NCBI GenBank assembly: GCA_017430455.1
Contig: JAFRMX010000023.1
Location: forward strand, 1-64,000
Source: Oscillospiraceae bacterium
GTDB lineage: Bacteria; Bacillota; Clostridia; Oscillospirales; Oscillospiraceae
DNA: 64,000 nucleotides
Direction: 5' to 3'
The notes beneath the pieces were generated by a model. The model did no database searches and was not told the origin of the DNA. It saw nothing but the letters and a program-made list of their open reading frames with translations. Made by a program: the position numbers and the translations under genes. Position 1 is the stretch's first letter. Each line of letters begins with the position of its first letter. Below are positions 14,975 to 23,552 of the stretch, in pieces.

Positions 14975-17371
14975 ATGGCTGAAATTATCGAAAAAACAGT
15001 TTATATGCCGCTTTTGCCCCTGAGAGGGCTCAACGTGTTTCCCCAGATGGTCATTACATTTGAAGTCGAGAGAAACACGTCCGTAAATGCCGTCAATACG
15101 GCATGCGGGAAAGACGGACTGATATTCCTGACCGCCCAAAAGGACGCGATGCAGGATCTTCCGGAGAGCGACGGACTATATAAGACCGGGACTGTGTGCA
15201 AGATCAAACAGCACATAATCCTTCCCCAGGGCAGTGTCTGCAGGGTGATGGTGGAGGGGCTTTACAGGGCCGAAGCCATAGCTATACACAGGGGCGACAA
15301 GCTCTATACGGCCGATATCTTCCGGATAGACGACAAAAAAGAGAGAGTCAGTGCAATAAGGCGCGAGGCTCTTGTAAGAAACACACTCTCGCTCTTCAGG
15401 GACTATTCGAGCAGGGAGACCGGCATTCCCGGAGAACTGCTCACGGGATTTCTAAACAGTGCGGATCCCGCCTATATCTCGGATTATATCGGTCAGCACA
15501 GCAAGTTCTCCCTTGAGAACAAACAGGAGCTTCTCGAGCTCAATTATCCGTACAGGAGACTTGCGCTTCTGATAAAGATCCTGAATGAAGAGCTCAATAT
15601 CATGGATATTGAGGCACGGCTCAACGAGGAGACCCAGGCCAGGATTGACAAGGATCAGAAGAACTACTATCTCCGCCAGGAGCTCAAGGCTATCAAGGAT
15701 GAGCTCGGAGAAGACGAATACGACGACGATGACGAGTATATTCCGAGAATCAATGCTCTTCCCGTCAGCGATGAGATAAAGACAAAACTCATAAAAGAGG
15801 CGAAGAAGCTTGCAAAAGAGCCCTTCGGATCTGGCGAGGCCTCCGTTATAAAGTCCTATCTGGACATCTGCCTAGATATGCCTTGGGATAAAAAGTGTGA
15901 TGAAATACTCGATATACCCAAGGTCAAAAAGATGCTCGACGATGACCACTACGGGCTGGAGAAGGTCAAAACGAGAATAATCGAATACCTCTCCGTAAAA
16001 AAGCTTACTCCGGACGCAAAGGGCGGACTCATATGCCTTGTCGGACCTCCGGGAACAGGCAAGACGAGTATTGCTCTGAGCATAGCAAAGTGCCTCAACA
16101 GGAAATCCGTGAGGATAGCCCTCGGCGGAGTTCATGATGAGGCTGAGATAAGAGGCCACCGCAAGACCTATGTAGGCTCCATGCCCGGCAGGATCATAAA
16201 CGGTATAATCAGCGCCGGAGTTTCAAATCCTCTGATGATCCTGGACGAGATAGACAAGCTCGGCTCAGATTACAGGGGAGACCCGTCTTCCGCGCTTCTT
16301 GAGGTCCTCGACCCCGAGCAGAACTGCACATTCAGGGACAATTTCCTCGAGATACCCTTCGACCTGAGCGATGTCTTCTTCATTACTACCGCAAATACTA
16401 CGAGCACTATTCCCAGACCGCTTCTCGACAGAATGGAAGTCATCGAGCTTTCAAGCTATACCGACGAGGAGAAACTCAGTATAGCGAAGCTCCATCTTCT
16501 GAACAAACAGCGCAAGAAGCACGGCCTTGCCACATCCTCGCTCAGAGTCTCCGACGCGGCACTGAGATCAGTTATCTCCGATTACACGAGGGAGTCCGGA
16601 GTCAGAGAGCTGGAGAGATCCATTGCTGCTGTCTGCAGAAAAGCAGCCTCCGAGATCGCCTCCGGCGACAAAAAGACTGTCAGCGTAACTGCCAAAAATC
16701 TCGACAAGTATCTTGGAGTTCCCAAATACAAGGACTACAACAAAAACTTCTCGGATGAAGTAGGGCTCGTCCACGGACTTGCCTATACCTCGGTCGGAGG
16801 AGAAGTCCTCGATGTGGAAGCAGCGGTCATGGACGGCTCCGGAAAACTTCAGATAACCGGAAATCTCGGGAAGGTCATGGAGGAATCCGTTAAAGCGGCT
16901 GTCACATGCATAAGGACCAGAAGCGCTATACTGAAGATAGATCCGGATTTCCATAAAAACTGCGATATACACATACATTTCCCGGAGGGAGCAGTTCCCA
17001 AAGACGGGCCTTCTGCGGGCATAACGATCTGTATGGCACTGACCTCCGCGCTCACGGGATCTCCTGCGAATGCCAATATAGCAATGACAGGGGAGATATC
17101 TTTGAGAGGCAGGGTAATGCCTATAGGCGGACTCAAGGAGAAGAGCATGGCCGCATACAGATACGGGATCAGGACCATACTGATCCCCGAGGGCAATGTT
17201 CCGAATCTTGAGGAGATAGATAATACTGTCCGTGAGAACGTCAGATTTATTCCGATCAAGACTGTCGACGACGCTTTTCCCTTTGTATTCGGATCTTTCG
17301 ATAAATCAAATACAAAGAACGAGACCCTCAGTAAGGCGGCAGCGGAATCAGATATCAGACTTAGACAATGA
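14975..17371 (+). CDS. lon: ATP-dependent Lon protease
   Basis: Lon degrades damaged and regulatory proteins in the cytoplasm. It shows the N-terminal substrate domain, the AAA+ domain with Walker A GPPGTGKT (357-364), and the C-terminal protease domain with the Ser-Lys dyad (Ser680 in KDGPSAG, Lys721 in GGLKEK). Length of 798 aa is typical. Its stop overlaps ysxC through ATGA. No good ribosome site is seen before ATG 14975, so translation may depend on coupling to clpX 8 nt upstream. Confidence 0.98.
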   Translation: MAEIIEKTVYMPLLPLRGLNVFPQMVITFEVERNTSVNAVNTACGKDGLIFLTAQKDAMQDLPESDGLYKTGTVCKIKQHIILPQGSVCRVMVEGLYRAEAIAIHRGDKLYTADIFRIDDKKERVSAIRREALVRNTLSLFRDYSSRETGIPGELLTGFLNSADPAYISDYIGQHSKFSLENKQELLELNYPYRRLALLIKILNEELNIMDIEARLNEETQARIDKDQKNYYLRQELKAIKDELGEDEYDDDDEYIPRINALPVSDEIKTKLIKEAKKLAKEPFGSGEASVIKSYLDICLDMPWDKKCDEILDIPKVKKMLDDDHYGLEKVKTRIIEYLSVKKLTPDAKGGLICLVGPPGTGKTSIALSIAKCLNRKSVRIALGGVHDEAEIRGHRKTYVGSMPGRIINGIISAGVSNPLMILDEIDKLGSDYRGDPSSALLEVLDPEQNCTFRDNFLEIPFDLSDVFFITTANTTSTIPRPLLDRMEVIELSSYTDEEKLSIAKLHLLNKQRKKHGLATSSLRVSDAALRSVISDYTRESGVRELERSIAAVCRKAASEIASGDKKTVSVTAKNLDKYLGVPKYKDYNKNFSDEVGLVHGLAYTSVGGEVLDVEAAVMDGSGKLQITGNLGKVMEESVKAAVTCIRTRSAILKIDPDFHKNCDIHIHFPEGAVPKDGPSAGITICMALTSALTGSPANANIAMTGEISLRGRVMPIGGLKEKSMAAYRYGIRTILIPEGNVPNLEEIDNTVRENVRFIPIKTVDDAFPFVFGSFDKSNTKNETLSKAAAESDIRLRQ

Positions 17372-17961
17372 CCAAAAACCTGAATCTGAACAACGCGGTA
17401 TTTGTTACTTCGGCCGCTTCCGAAAAACAGTTTATATCATCTTCTGTCAAGGGTATCGCTTTCGCGGGAAAGTCAAATGTCGGAAAATCGTCTGTCATCA
17501 ATTCTCTTTTAAACAGAAAGAATCTGGCCAAGACAGGCGCCCAGCCGGGTAAGACTGTACATGTCAATTATTTTCTGATAGACGAGAGAGTGTATTTCAT
17601 AGATCTCCCCGGCTATGGCTACGCCAAAGTCTCCGCCTCCGAGAAGGAGAGATGGGGAAAACTTATGGAGAGCTTCTTTGCCGGGAACGATACCTACGAT
17701 ATAGGGATATTTATTGTCGACGCCAGACACAAGCCCACGCAGAACGATGTAACGATGGCAGAATACTTCAAGTCTTCGGGAAAAAAGTTTGCAGTGATCG
17801 CCAACAAGACTGACAAGCTTAAAAGATCCGAGATCGAGTCCAATATGAAACTCATCAGAGAGACGCTTGGCCTTTCCGACGATACGGAGCTTATACCGTT
17901 TTCTGCCCAGAGCGGTACCGGCAGGGCAGAAGTGATGAATTATATTATGAATAACCTTTAA
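17368..17961 (+). CDS. ysxC: Ribosome biogenesis GTP-binding protein YsxC/EngB
   Basis: A small TRAFAC GTPase needed for 50S assembly. G1 is GKSNVGKSS (34-42), G3 DLPGYGYAKV, and G4 NKTDKL. 197 aa is the family size. The lon-ysxC order is typical in Firmicutes, and here the genes overlap by 4 nt. A strong terminator follows directly. Confidence 0.97.
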   Translation: MTKNLNLNNAVFVTSAASEKQFISSSVKGIAFAGKSNVGKSSVINSLLNRKNLAKTGAQPGKTVHVNYFLIDERVYFIDLPGYGYAKVSASEKERWGKLMESFFAGNDTYDIGIFIVDARHKPTQNDVTMAEYFKSSGKKFAVIANKTDKLKRSEIESNMKLIRETLGLSDDTELIPFSAQSGTGRAEVMNYIMNNL

Positions 17962-17984
17962 GGAAGCTGCACAGCTTCCTTTTT
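17961..17984 (+). terminator. Terminator after ysxC
   Basis: A 9-bp inverted repeat (AGGAAGCTG at 17961-17969 with CAGCTTCCT at 17972-17980) is followed by T residues to 17984. It starts at the last base of the ysxC stop codon. Confidence 0.85.
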
Positions 17985-17995
17985 GTGAGGGAATA

Positions 17996-18568
17996 ATGGA
18001 TGAATCCGAAAAGATAGTTTACAAGGTCGTAAGAAGCAGGAGAAAGACTTTTGCGGTTCAGGTGACGGAGGACGGGAGCGTTATTGTCAAGGCGCCGTTC
18101 CTTTCCTCGGATCTCCAGGTCCGCAGGCTGGTCGAAAAAAAGGAAAACTGGATAAGAAGGACAAGGGCGAGGATCCTCAGAAACAGGAGCATTGCCGCAA
18201 AAATGGGAGGGAAACTGAGCTGTGAAGAGCTCCGGGATCTGAAAGCCGGTGCGCGGAAGCTCATTCCCGGAAGAGTTGAGTATTACGCTAATATCATCGG
18301 TGTTAGATACGGAAAGGTCACGATAAGAGCGCAGGAGTCCAGATGGGGCAGCTGCTCGTGCCTCGGAAATCTGAGCTTTAACTGCCTTCTTATGCTCGCG
18401 CCTCCCGAGGTCCTCGACAGCGTGGTCGTCCACGAGCTCTGTCACATAAAACAAATGAACCATTCTCCGAGATTCTATGACGAGGTGCGCAAAGCCTTCC
18501 CCGAATACGACAGATGGCAGAGATGGCTTAAAAACAACGGCCCCGTGCTGATGGCAAGGCTTCCATGA
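17996..18568 (+). CDS. YgjP/SprT-like metal-dependent hydrolase
   Basis: The protein matches the YgjP-like metallopeptidase family (DUF45, WLM-related). The zincin motif is HELCH (146-150) with a later His in QMNHSPRF, and the family's WGSCS box is at 117-121. The N-terminal third is basic and beta-rich. No membrane helix is seen. GAGGG precedes ATG 17996, just after the ysxC terminator. Substrates of this family are largely unknown. Confidence 0.88.
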   Translation: MDESEKIVYKVVRSRRKTFAVQVTEDGSVIVKAPFLSSDLQVRRLVEKKENWIRRTRARILRNRSIAAKMGGKLSCEELRDLKAGARKLIPGRVEYYANIIGVRYGKVTIRAQESRWGSCSCLGNLSFNCLLMLAPPEVLDSVVVHELCHIKQMNHSPRFYDEVRKAFPEYDRWQRWLKNNGPVLMARLP

Positions 18569-18579
18569 CCGCTATATAC

Positions 18580-18608
18580 TTGTATTTTGGCTTTTTGTCT
18601 GATAAAAT
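18580..18608 (+). promoter_or_regulatory. Promoter of scpA operon
   Basis: TTGTAT (18580-18585), 17 nt, TAAAAT (18603-18608). The -10 ends only 12 nt before the scpA ATG and no Shine-Dalgarno sequence is present, so the mRNA may have almost no leader. Confidence 0.55.
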
Positions 18609-18620
18609 ATAGCACAGTTT

Positions 18621-19409
18621 ATGGATGAACTTAACTTTCATATTGACAATATAGTCAGAGAAGACGGGGACGCGCTCGAGAACTTTGAAGGGCCTCTGAA
18701 CCTCATTCTGATGCTGGTACAGAAAAACCGTATAGAGATAAGGGATCTCAAGATCTCGGATATTCTCGACCAGTATTTGGAATATCTGGACAGATACCGG
18801 AGCATGGATCTGGAGGTCGCGAGCGAGTTTGTTCAGATGGCGTCCCATCTGCTTTACATAAAGACAAAAAGCGTTCTTTCGAAGGACGATGAAAATCCCG
18901 AGCTTGAATTCCTTATATCTTCTCTCGAGCAGCTTAAAGCAAGGGACAGCTACAATGAGATAAAGACTGTTGTGCCTTTCTTTGAGGAGGCCTCCAAAAG
19001 AGGCTTTTTGTATTTTACAAAGAATGCTGAGCCCGATCCTGAAAACAGCGGCGAGTACAGTTACAATCATAAAACCGTGGAGCTTCTTCAGGCACTGTAC
19101 GATACCTTTTCGAGAAATGATGCGGCGGCAGTTGTTCCGGAAGCGGAAACTGTCGTACCTTCAAAGGTCATTTACAGTATAAAGGACAAATGCAGCGAGA
19201 TTCTCAAGAATCTGGTCAGCGAGAGATCTGTTAATCTGGCCAAGCTGTATGGAAGCTGTGCTTCCAGGTCGGAGCTTGTTGCGACCTTCGTCTCGATCCT
19301 GGAGCTGTGCAGCCTGGGAAATATTCAGATCAGGAAATACGGAAACGGATATTCGGTCAGATATGTCTCCGGAGATATCGGAGAGATTCTCGATTCGATC
19401 GCAGGATAA
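18621..19409 (+). CDS. scpA: Segregation and condensation protein A
   Basis: ScpA is the kleisin that bridges the SMC head domains in chromosome condensation. The N-terminal FEGPLNLILMLVQKNRIEIRD region is the family signature (split here by normal length); the C-terminal winged helix ends near residue 255. Length 262 aa fits. scpB follows after 3 nt, the conserved scpAB operon. Confidence 0.95.
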   Translation: MDELNFHIDNIVREDGDALENFEGPLNLILMLVQKNRIEIRDLKISDILDQYLEYLDRYRSMDLEVASEFVQMASHLLYIKTKSVLSKDDENPELEFLISSLEQLKARDSYNEIKTVVPFFEEASKRGFLYFTKNAEPDPENSGEYSYNHKTVELLQALYDTFSRNDAAAVVPEAETVVPSKVIYSIKDKCSEILKNLVSERSVNLAKLYGSCASRSELVATFVSILELCSLGNIQIRKYGNGYSVRYVSGDIGEILDSIAG

Positions 19410-19412
19410 TTT

Positions 19413-20006
19413 ATGAACTTTAAAAGCGCCATTGAAGCCATACTTTTCGCGTCAGGCGAACCTTTGGATAAAGCAAGGCTCTCTCTGTGCCTGGGCATAA
19501 GCGATGAAGAGACTGAATCTTTGATCTCAGAACTTGCGAAAGCTTACTCGGATGAGAGTAAGGGCTTAAGGATCCTTAATCTCGGCGATAAAGTCCAGAT
19601 GTGCTCGGCTCCCGAATACAGGGAGTATATAAACAGAGCCCTTGAGGCGAGAAAAGCTCCTTCGCTGAGCAAAAGCGCGCTTGAAGTCCTCGCAATAGTT
19701 GCCTATTACCAGCCTGTTACCAGAGCTGCTGTCGATACGATAAGAGGGGTCGATTCCTCATATACAGTCGGAGCTCTGGCCGAAAAGGGGCTCATTAAGG
19801 TTACGGGAAAGCTTGAAGCGCCGGGCAGACCTTCCCTTTACTCGACAACGGAAAGCTTCCTTAGAGTTATGGACATCTCATCGCTCGACGAGTTGCCCGC
19901 TCTCCCGGATCTTTCGTCTTCGGACGGCATTATGCAGCTTCAGGAATCCATCAATACGCTTATGGAAAGAGAAAACCCTGACCAGCTTTCAATAGAGGGA
20001 AACTGA
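19413..20006 (+). CDS. scpB: Segregation and condensation protein B
   Basis: ScpB binds ScpA in the SMC-ScpAB condensin complex. Two winged-helix domains are expected; the phrases AIEAILFASGEP near the start and ALEVLAIVAYYQPVTRAA in the middle are family hallmarks. Length 197 aa is typical. It starts 3 nt after scpA without an obvious ribosome site, suggesting coupled translation. Confidence 0.95.
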   Translation: MNFKSAIEAILFASGEPLDKARLSLCLGISDEETESLISELAKAYSDESKGLRILNLGDKVQMCSAPEYREYINRALEARKAPSLSKSALEVLAIVAYYQPVTRAAVDTIRGVDSSYTVGALAEKGLIKVTGKLEAPGRPSLYSTTESFLRVMDISSLDELPALPDLSSSDGIMQLQESINTLMERENPDQLSIEGN

Positions 20007-20025
20007 GACCGAGAGGTGATATTGT

Positions 20026-20718
20026 TTGACGGCCTTAATCGTCATAGGAATTATCGTCTTAATAATTGCGCTTATCATGCTCATACCTGTCGGAGCGGAT
20101 ATAGGGTATGAGGATGGTGTGTTTTCCCTTTCTGCCAAAGTTCTTGGTATCCTGATAAAGCTGTTTCCCAAGGATGAATCCAAGCCCAAGAAGGAAAAGC
20201 CGGGGAAAAAGAAAGAGAAAAAGCCCAAGAAGGAAAAGAAAAAGAAGAAGGAAGAAGAGCCGGGAGAGGAACAGCCCAAAAAGAAGAAATTTGACTTTAC
20301 GGTCGAAGAGATCTTCGAGCTTCTCAAGAAAGTCCTGAAAAAGATCGGCAGATTCGGCAGGAAGTGGAATATTGACAGATTTCTTCTGGACCTCGTTCTG
20401 ACAGGCGCGGACCCGTATGAGACTGCCCGACTTTTCGGATATATAAACGCGTCCATTGCAACGCTGGCCCCGATGTGCAGGGATCGTTTCAACTGTAAAG
20501 ACACCTTTGTCAGGACTGATGTGGATTTCGGCGCTGAAGAGACAAAGATCGATTTCGGACTTGCTTTCAGTATTAGGATCGGCGCATTCTTTGCCCTTGC
20601 TTTCGGGATCGCATTTGCAGCACTCGGAATACTTCTCAAAAATAAGAAGAGACTTAAGAAAGAAGCTAAACAGAATCCCGAGATCCCTGAAACGGCTGAA
20701 GATAAAGAAAATAATTAA
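20026..20718 (+). CDS. DUF2953 family membrane protein
   Basis: An N-terminal membrane helix (3-20) and a C-terminal one (about 183-203) flank a soluble part. Residues 49-88 are an extremely Lys/Glu-rich linker. DUF2953 proteins stand next to ytfJ in many spore-forming Clostridia, as here, and a role in sporulation is presumed in the literature but not shown. The start is TTG at 20026, backed by GAGAGG 9 nt upstream; no ATG gives the N-terminal helix. The linker makes the mRNA almost pure purine in this stretch. Confidence 0.82.
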   Translation: MTALIVIGIIVLIIALIMLIPVGADIGYEDGVFSLSAKVLGILIKLFPKDESKPKKEKPGKKKEKKPKKEKKKKKEEEPGEEQPKKKKFDFTVEEIFELLKKVLKKIGRFGRKWNIDRFLLDLVLTGADPYETARLFGYINASIATLAPMCRDRFNCKDTFVRTDVDFGAEETKIDFGLAFSIRIGAFFALAFGIAFAALGILLKNKKRLKKEAKQNPEIPETAEDKENN

Positions 20719-20748
20719 TATTTAAGATATATGACGGAGGAATTCAAG

Positions 20749-21135
20749 ATGGAAGAAAATCCCATTGGAAGACTGATGAATACAACTATGGAGAATGTGA
20801 GAAATGTCCTGAAGACAGATACAGTCGTCGGAGACCCGATCACAACTCCTGACGGTATGATGCTTGTCCCGATCTCCAGAATAAGCATGGGATTCGGCGG
20901 CGGCGGAATCGAGCTGAACAGCAAGAGAAGCGCTGACACCAGACCTTACGGCGGCGGAAATGCTACAGGCGTGAAGATCGAGCCGATCGGTTTTCTTATA
21001 ATCAAAGACGGCAATATCAGAATGATCAATGTGACGCCTCCTGCAAACAACACTGTGGACAGGATAATCGAAATGGTTCCTCAGGTCATCGATAAGGTCG
21101 ACGCCTTTATAGAGAAGCAGAAGAACAACGATTGA
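20749..21135 (+). CDS. ytfJ: Sporulation protein YtfJ (GerW family)
   Basis: The GerW/YtfJ family is known from B. subtilis spores, where it is needed for normal germination. Hallmarks are MENVRNVLKTDTVVGDPI and the glycine-rich GFGGGG stretch. ATG 20749 is chosen because GGAGG lies 9 nt before it; an in-frame ATG at 20731 has no ribosome site. Length of 128 aa fits. The stop overlaps the next start (TTGA). Presence of this gene suggests, but does not prove, a spore former. Confidence 0.9.
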   Translation: MEENPIGRLMNTTMENVRNVLKTDTVVGDPITTPDGMMLVPISRISMGFGGGGIELNSKRSADTRPYGGGNATGVKIEPIGFLIIKDGNIRMINVTPPANNTVDRIIEMVPQVIDKVDAFIEKQKNND

Positions 21136-21833
21136 AAGAAAGACTTCAGAAGCTCCTCTCACAGGCTGGAGTTGCCTCGAGAAGAGCCTCGGAAAAGCTT
21201 ATAGAAGATGGGAGAGTTACGGTCAACGGATCGGTTGCCTCTCTCGGAGACTGCGCGGATTTTGAAACAGACGAGATCTGTGTAGACGGAAAAAAGATCT
21301 CTGCCGGAGAGAAAAAGGTCTATGTCCTTCTGAACAAACCTAAGGGCTATGTGACGACTCTGAAGGATGAGAAGAACAGAAAGTGTGTGACTGATCTTTT
21401 GACCGGTCTTGAGACGCGCGTATATCCCGTAGGCAGACTGGATATCAATTCTGAAGGGCTGCTCATCCTGACAAATGATGGCGATTTCGCCTACAGGATG
21501 ACTCACCCTTCAAAAGAAGTCAGAAAGGTCTACGAAGTAAGCGTGACCGGAGAGAATATCGCGTCTTCGCTTGAGATGCTCGCTTTACCTGTCCTTGTCG
21601 ACGGGGTTTATGTCACTGCAAAGGATATTAATGTCATTTCCTCGGACGGAAAGAGCGCCGTTCTGCATATCACAATCGGTGAGGGAAGAAACCGGGAGAT
21701 ACGGCGCATGTGCAATACATGTGATCTCTATGTCAGGAGACTTGTCCGCATAAAAGAGGGAAATCTTGAGCTTGGTGAATTAAAGCCCGGCAGGTGGAGA
21801 TATCTGAAAAGATCCGAAATCGCGAATATATAA
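21132..21833 (+). CDS. RNA pseudouridine synthase, RsuA/RluB family
   Basis: An N-terminal S4 RNA-binding domain (2-50) is followed by the synthase domain with catalytic Asp104 in GRLDINSEGL. Members modify 16S or 23S rRNA; in Firmicutes this position is usually RluB-like (23S U2605). Start is TTG at 21132, overlapping the ytfJ stop by four bases. 233 aa is normal. A convergent terminator separates it from secG. Confidence 0.94.
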   Translation: MKERLQKLLSQAGVASRRASEKLIEDGRVTVNGSVASLGDCADFETDEICVDGKKISAGEKKVYVLLNKPKGYVTTLKDEKNRKCVTDLLTGLETRVYPVGRLDINSEGLLILTNDGDFAYRMTHPSKEVRKVYEVSVTGENIASSLEMLALPVLVDGVYVTAKDINVISSDGKSAVLHITIGEGRNREIRRMCNTCDLYVRRLVRIKEGNLELGELKPGRWRYLKRSEIANI

Positions 21834-21839
21834 AACAAA

Positions 21840-21863
21840 GCGGCCAAGCCCAAGCTTGGCCGC
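21840..21863. terminator. Bidirectional terminator between rluB-like gene and secG
   Basis: A perfect 10-bp stem GCGGCCAAGC / GCTTGGCCGC (21840-21849 with 21854-21863) with a 4 nt loop. T-rich tracts lie on both sides, stronger for the minus strand. Confidence 0.85.
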
Positions 21864-21882
21864 TGGTTTATTTAAGAAAAAA

Positions 21883-22122
21883 TCAGGCGATAATGTTCAG
21901 AACCAAAGTCAGGATGACGAAAGCGAGACCGAACCACTTAGTGGCTTTGGCAAGCTTGGCGTCGAGAGACTTTGCTTTTGTTTTGGAGAGGAAAGTATCG
22001 GCACCGCCGCTGATTGCGCCGGAAAGGCCTGCACTTTTACCGCTCTGCATTAAAACTATAACCGTAACAGCTAACCCGGAGAGCAGCTGGAATACTGTCA
22101 GAACAATAGAAATAGTAGACAT
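21883..22122 (-). CDS. secG: Preprotein translocase subunit SecG
   Basis: SecG is the small auxiliary subunit of the SecYEG channel. Two membrane helices (about 5-25 and 60-78) flank the conserved loop with QSGKSAGLSGAISGG. 79 aa is standard. GAGG lies 8 nt before its ATG. It stands alone on the minus strand and ends at the shared terminator. Confidence 0.95.
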   Translation of the reverse strand: MSTISIVLTVFQLLSGLAVTVIVLMQSGKSAGLSGAISGGADTFLSKTKAKSLDAKLAKATKWFGLAFVILTLVLNIIA

Positions 22123-22203
22123 CTTGAAACCTCACAATTAATAATACAGATAAAGCTTTAGTAATATAGCATATTTATAATATTAATTCAAGCATTTTTT
22201 AAA

Positions 22204-22659
22204 CTAATACCGTACCGCTTTTTTGAGTGTATCGCCCTCGTAATAAAGAGACAGGGCGATATTATTTTCTCCTCTGGAAAGTGCTTCCAGAAAGATCCTG
22301 TCGCCCTCCCAGAGACTCAGAGAGGGGATCTCTTTTACAGGTATCCATCTGAGCTCTCCCTCGCAGCAGTTTTCATTGAGCTCGCCGGTCCATGACGTCG
22401 CTGTATAGAGATACATGTTCTCAGCTTCCCATCTGTCGGAATAGAACTTTACAAGGCCGCGCAGAGTGTATTCTTTCAGCCTCAGGCCGGTCTCCTCGTA
22501 TACTTCCCTTAAAAGACAGGTATCACAGTCTTCGCCTTCTTCGAACTTTCCGCCCACGCCGATCCATTTTCCTTCGTTGAGATCGTTCTGCTTCCTGTTT
22601 CTGAGGAGCATCAGATAACAGTCATCCTTCTCAATATAGCAGAGAGTCGTGTTTATCAT
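22204..22659 (-). CDS. NUDIX hydrolase
   Basis: The Nudix box is complete (about 37-58: GGKFEEGE...REVYEETGL), which binds Mg and hydrolyses nucleoside diphosphate-X compounds. The overall shape (151 aa) resembles the MutT/8-oxo-dGTPase group with variant substrate specificity. The start at 22659 overlaps the stop of the YhfC gene by ATGA; a longer frame upstream is a shadow. The substrate cannot be read from the sequence. Confidence 0.9.
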   Translation of the reverse strand: MINTTLCYIEKDDCYLMLLRNRKQNDLNEGKWIGVGGKFEEGEDCDTCLLREVYEETGLRLKEYTLRGLVKFYSDRWEAENMYLYTATSWTGELNENCCEGELRWIPVKEIPSLSLWEGDRIFLEALSRGENNIALSLYYEGDTLKKAVRY

Positions 22660-23453
22660 TGTACAGCTTCTTTTTTCCAGACTGTCTTCGCGATAATTAC
22701 TGTTACTACAGCCATAAGACAGACAATTGCTTCGATCATTATTGTTGAAACGCCTTTTCCGGAACATATAACTGTTATTCCGTCGACCAGCAGATGGATC
22801 AGTATAGCAAGCGGATACAGATACAACCTGTTTTTCTTCTTTGCGGCAAACCATACGAGCACAGAAAGCGCTATCTGCAATACTATGGCAAATATCCTTT
22901 CGAATCCGCCCATAAGGAACAGATAAGAGGGAGTTGTCTTGAGGGCGCTTATCGCGTTTTCGACCTGGGCAAGATAATCTCCGGTAAGAGAACTTGTGAG
23001 CATATCGGTCCTCCCGCTGTTTATAAGCACGGAATAGATTATATTGTTGATCGAAGTGATACCTAGGAGATAAATAGCTTCAAATCCTCCGTGCCCGGCT
23101 CCGTACATCAGAGCATTGGCGTCCTTACCGAGCTTATTCTTCAGTACGGTCTTAAAAGAAAGGAAACGCCCCGTTTCTTCAAAAAGACCGGCCATGAATC
23201 CGCCGTAAACAGCATATGCAAATACATTGTTCTGAATCTTTTTGCCGATTTCCGAAGCAAATACCGCCTGATGAGCATAAGCTTCGAGGACAAACGCGAA
23301 GACAAGCATGACTGCGCAGCCGATAAAGAAGGGGAGAATGTCTGCTCCCTTTTTCTTTCGGAAATAAATAAAAAGAGAAATGGGAACACCAAAAGCGATA
23401 ACAAGAGATACCGCCATGCATACAATTGAAAGAACAGGTACGGTTCCGTTCAT
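22656..23453 (-). CDS. YhfC family intramembrane protease
   Basis: A polytopic protein with about seven helices. Motifs match the glutamic-type CAAX/PrsW-like protease clan: FEETGRF (91-97), YGAGHGGFEAI (117-127), and a late HLLVDG. These place Glu and His residues inside the membrane. The annotated family is YhfC (PF10086-type). It is translationally coupled to the NUDIX gene that follows. GGAGGAAAAA precedes its ATG. No substrate is known for this branch. Confidence 0.85.
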   Translation of the reverse strand: MNGTVPVLSIVCMAVSLVIAFGVPISLFIYFRKKKGADILPFFIGCAVMLVFAFVLEAYAHQAVFASEIGKKIQNNVFAYAVYGGFMAGLFEETGRFLSFKTVLKNKLGKDANALMYGAGHGGFEAIYLLGITSINNIIYSVLINSGRTDMLTSSLTGDYLAQVENAISALKTTPSYLFLMGGFERIFAIVLQIALSVLVWFAAKKKNRLYLYPLAILIHLLVDGITVICSGKGVSTIMIEAIVCLMAVVTVIIAKTVWKKEAVQ

Positions 23454-23552
23454 TTTTTTTTCCTCCAGAGCTGCAGTTCAGACATGGAAGCCCTTGTTAT
23501 ATCCGCATTGAGAGCATAAGAGCTTCCTGTTCGTATTTAACAGATTTAACAG

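Noticed and set aside
20170-20300. A/G-rich stretch as a microsatellite
   Set aside because: It is a coding region for a Lys/Glu-rich linker and shows no exact short unit repeated at high copy.
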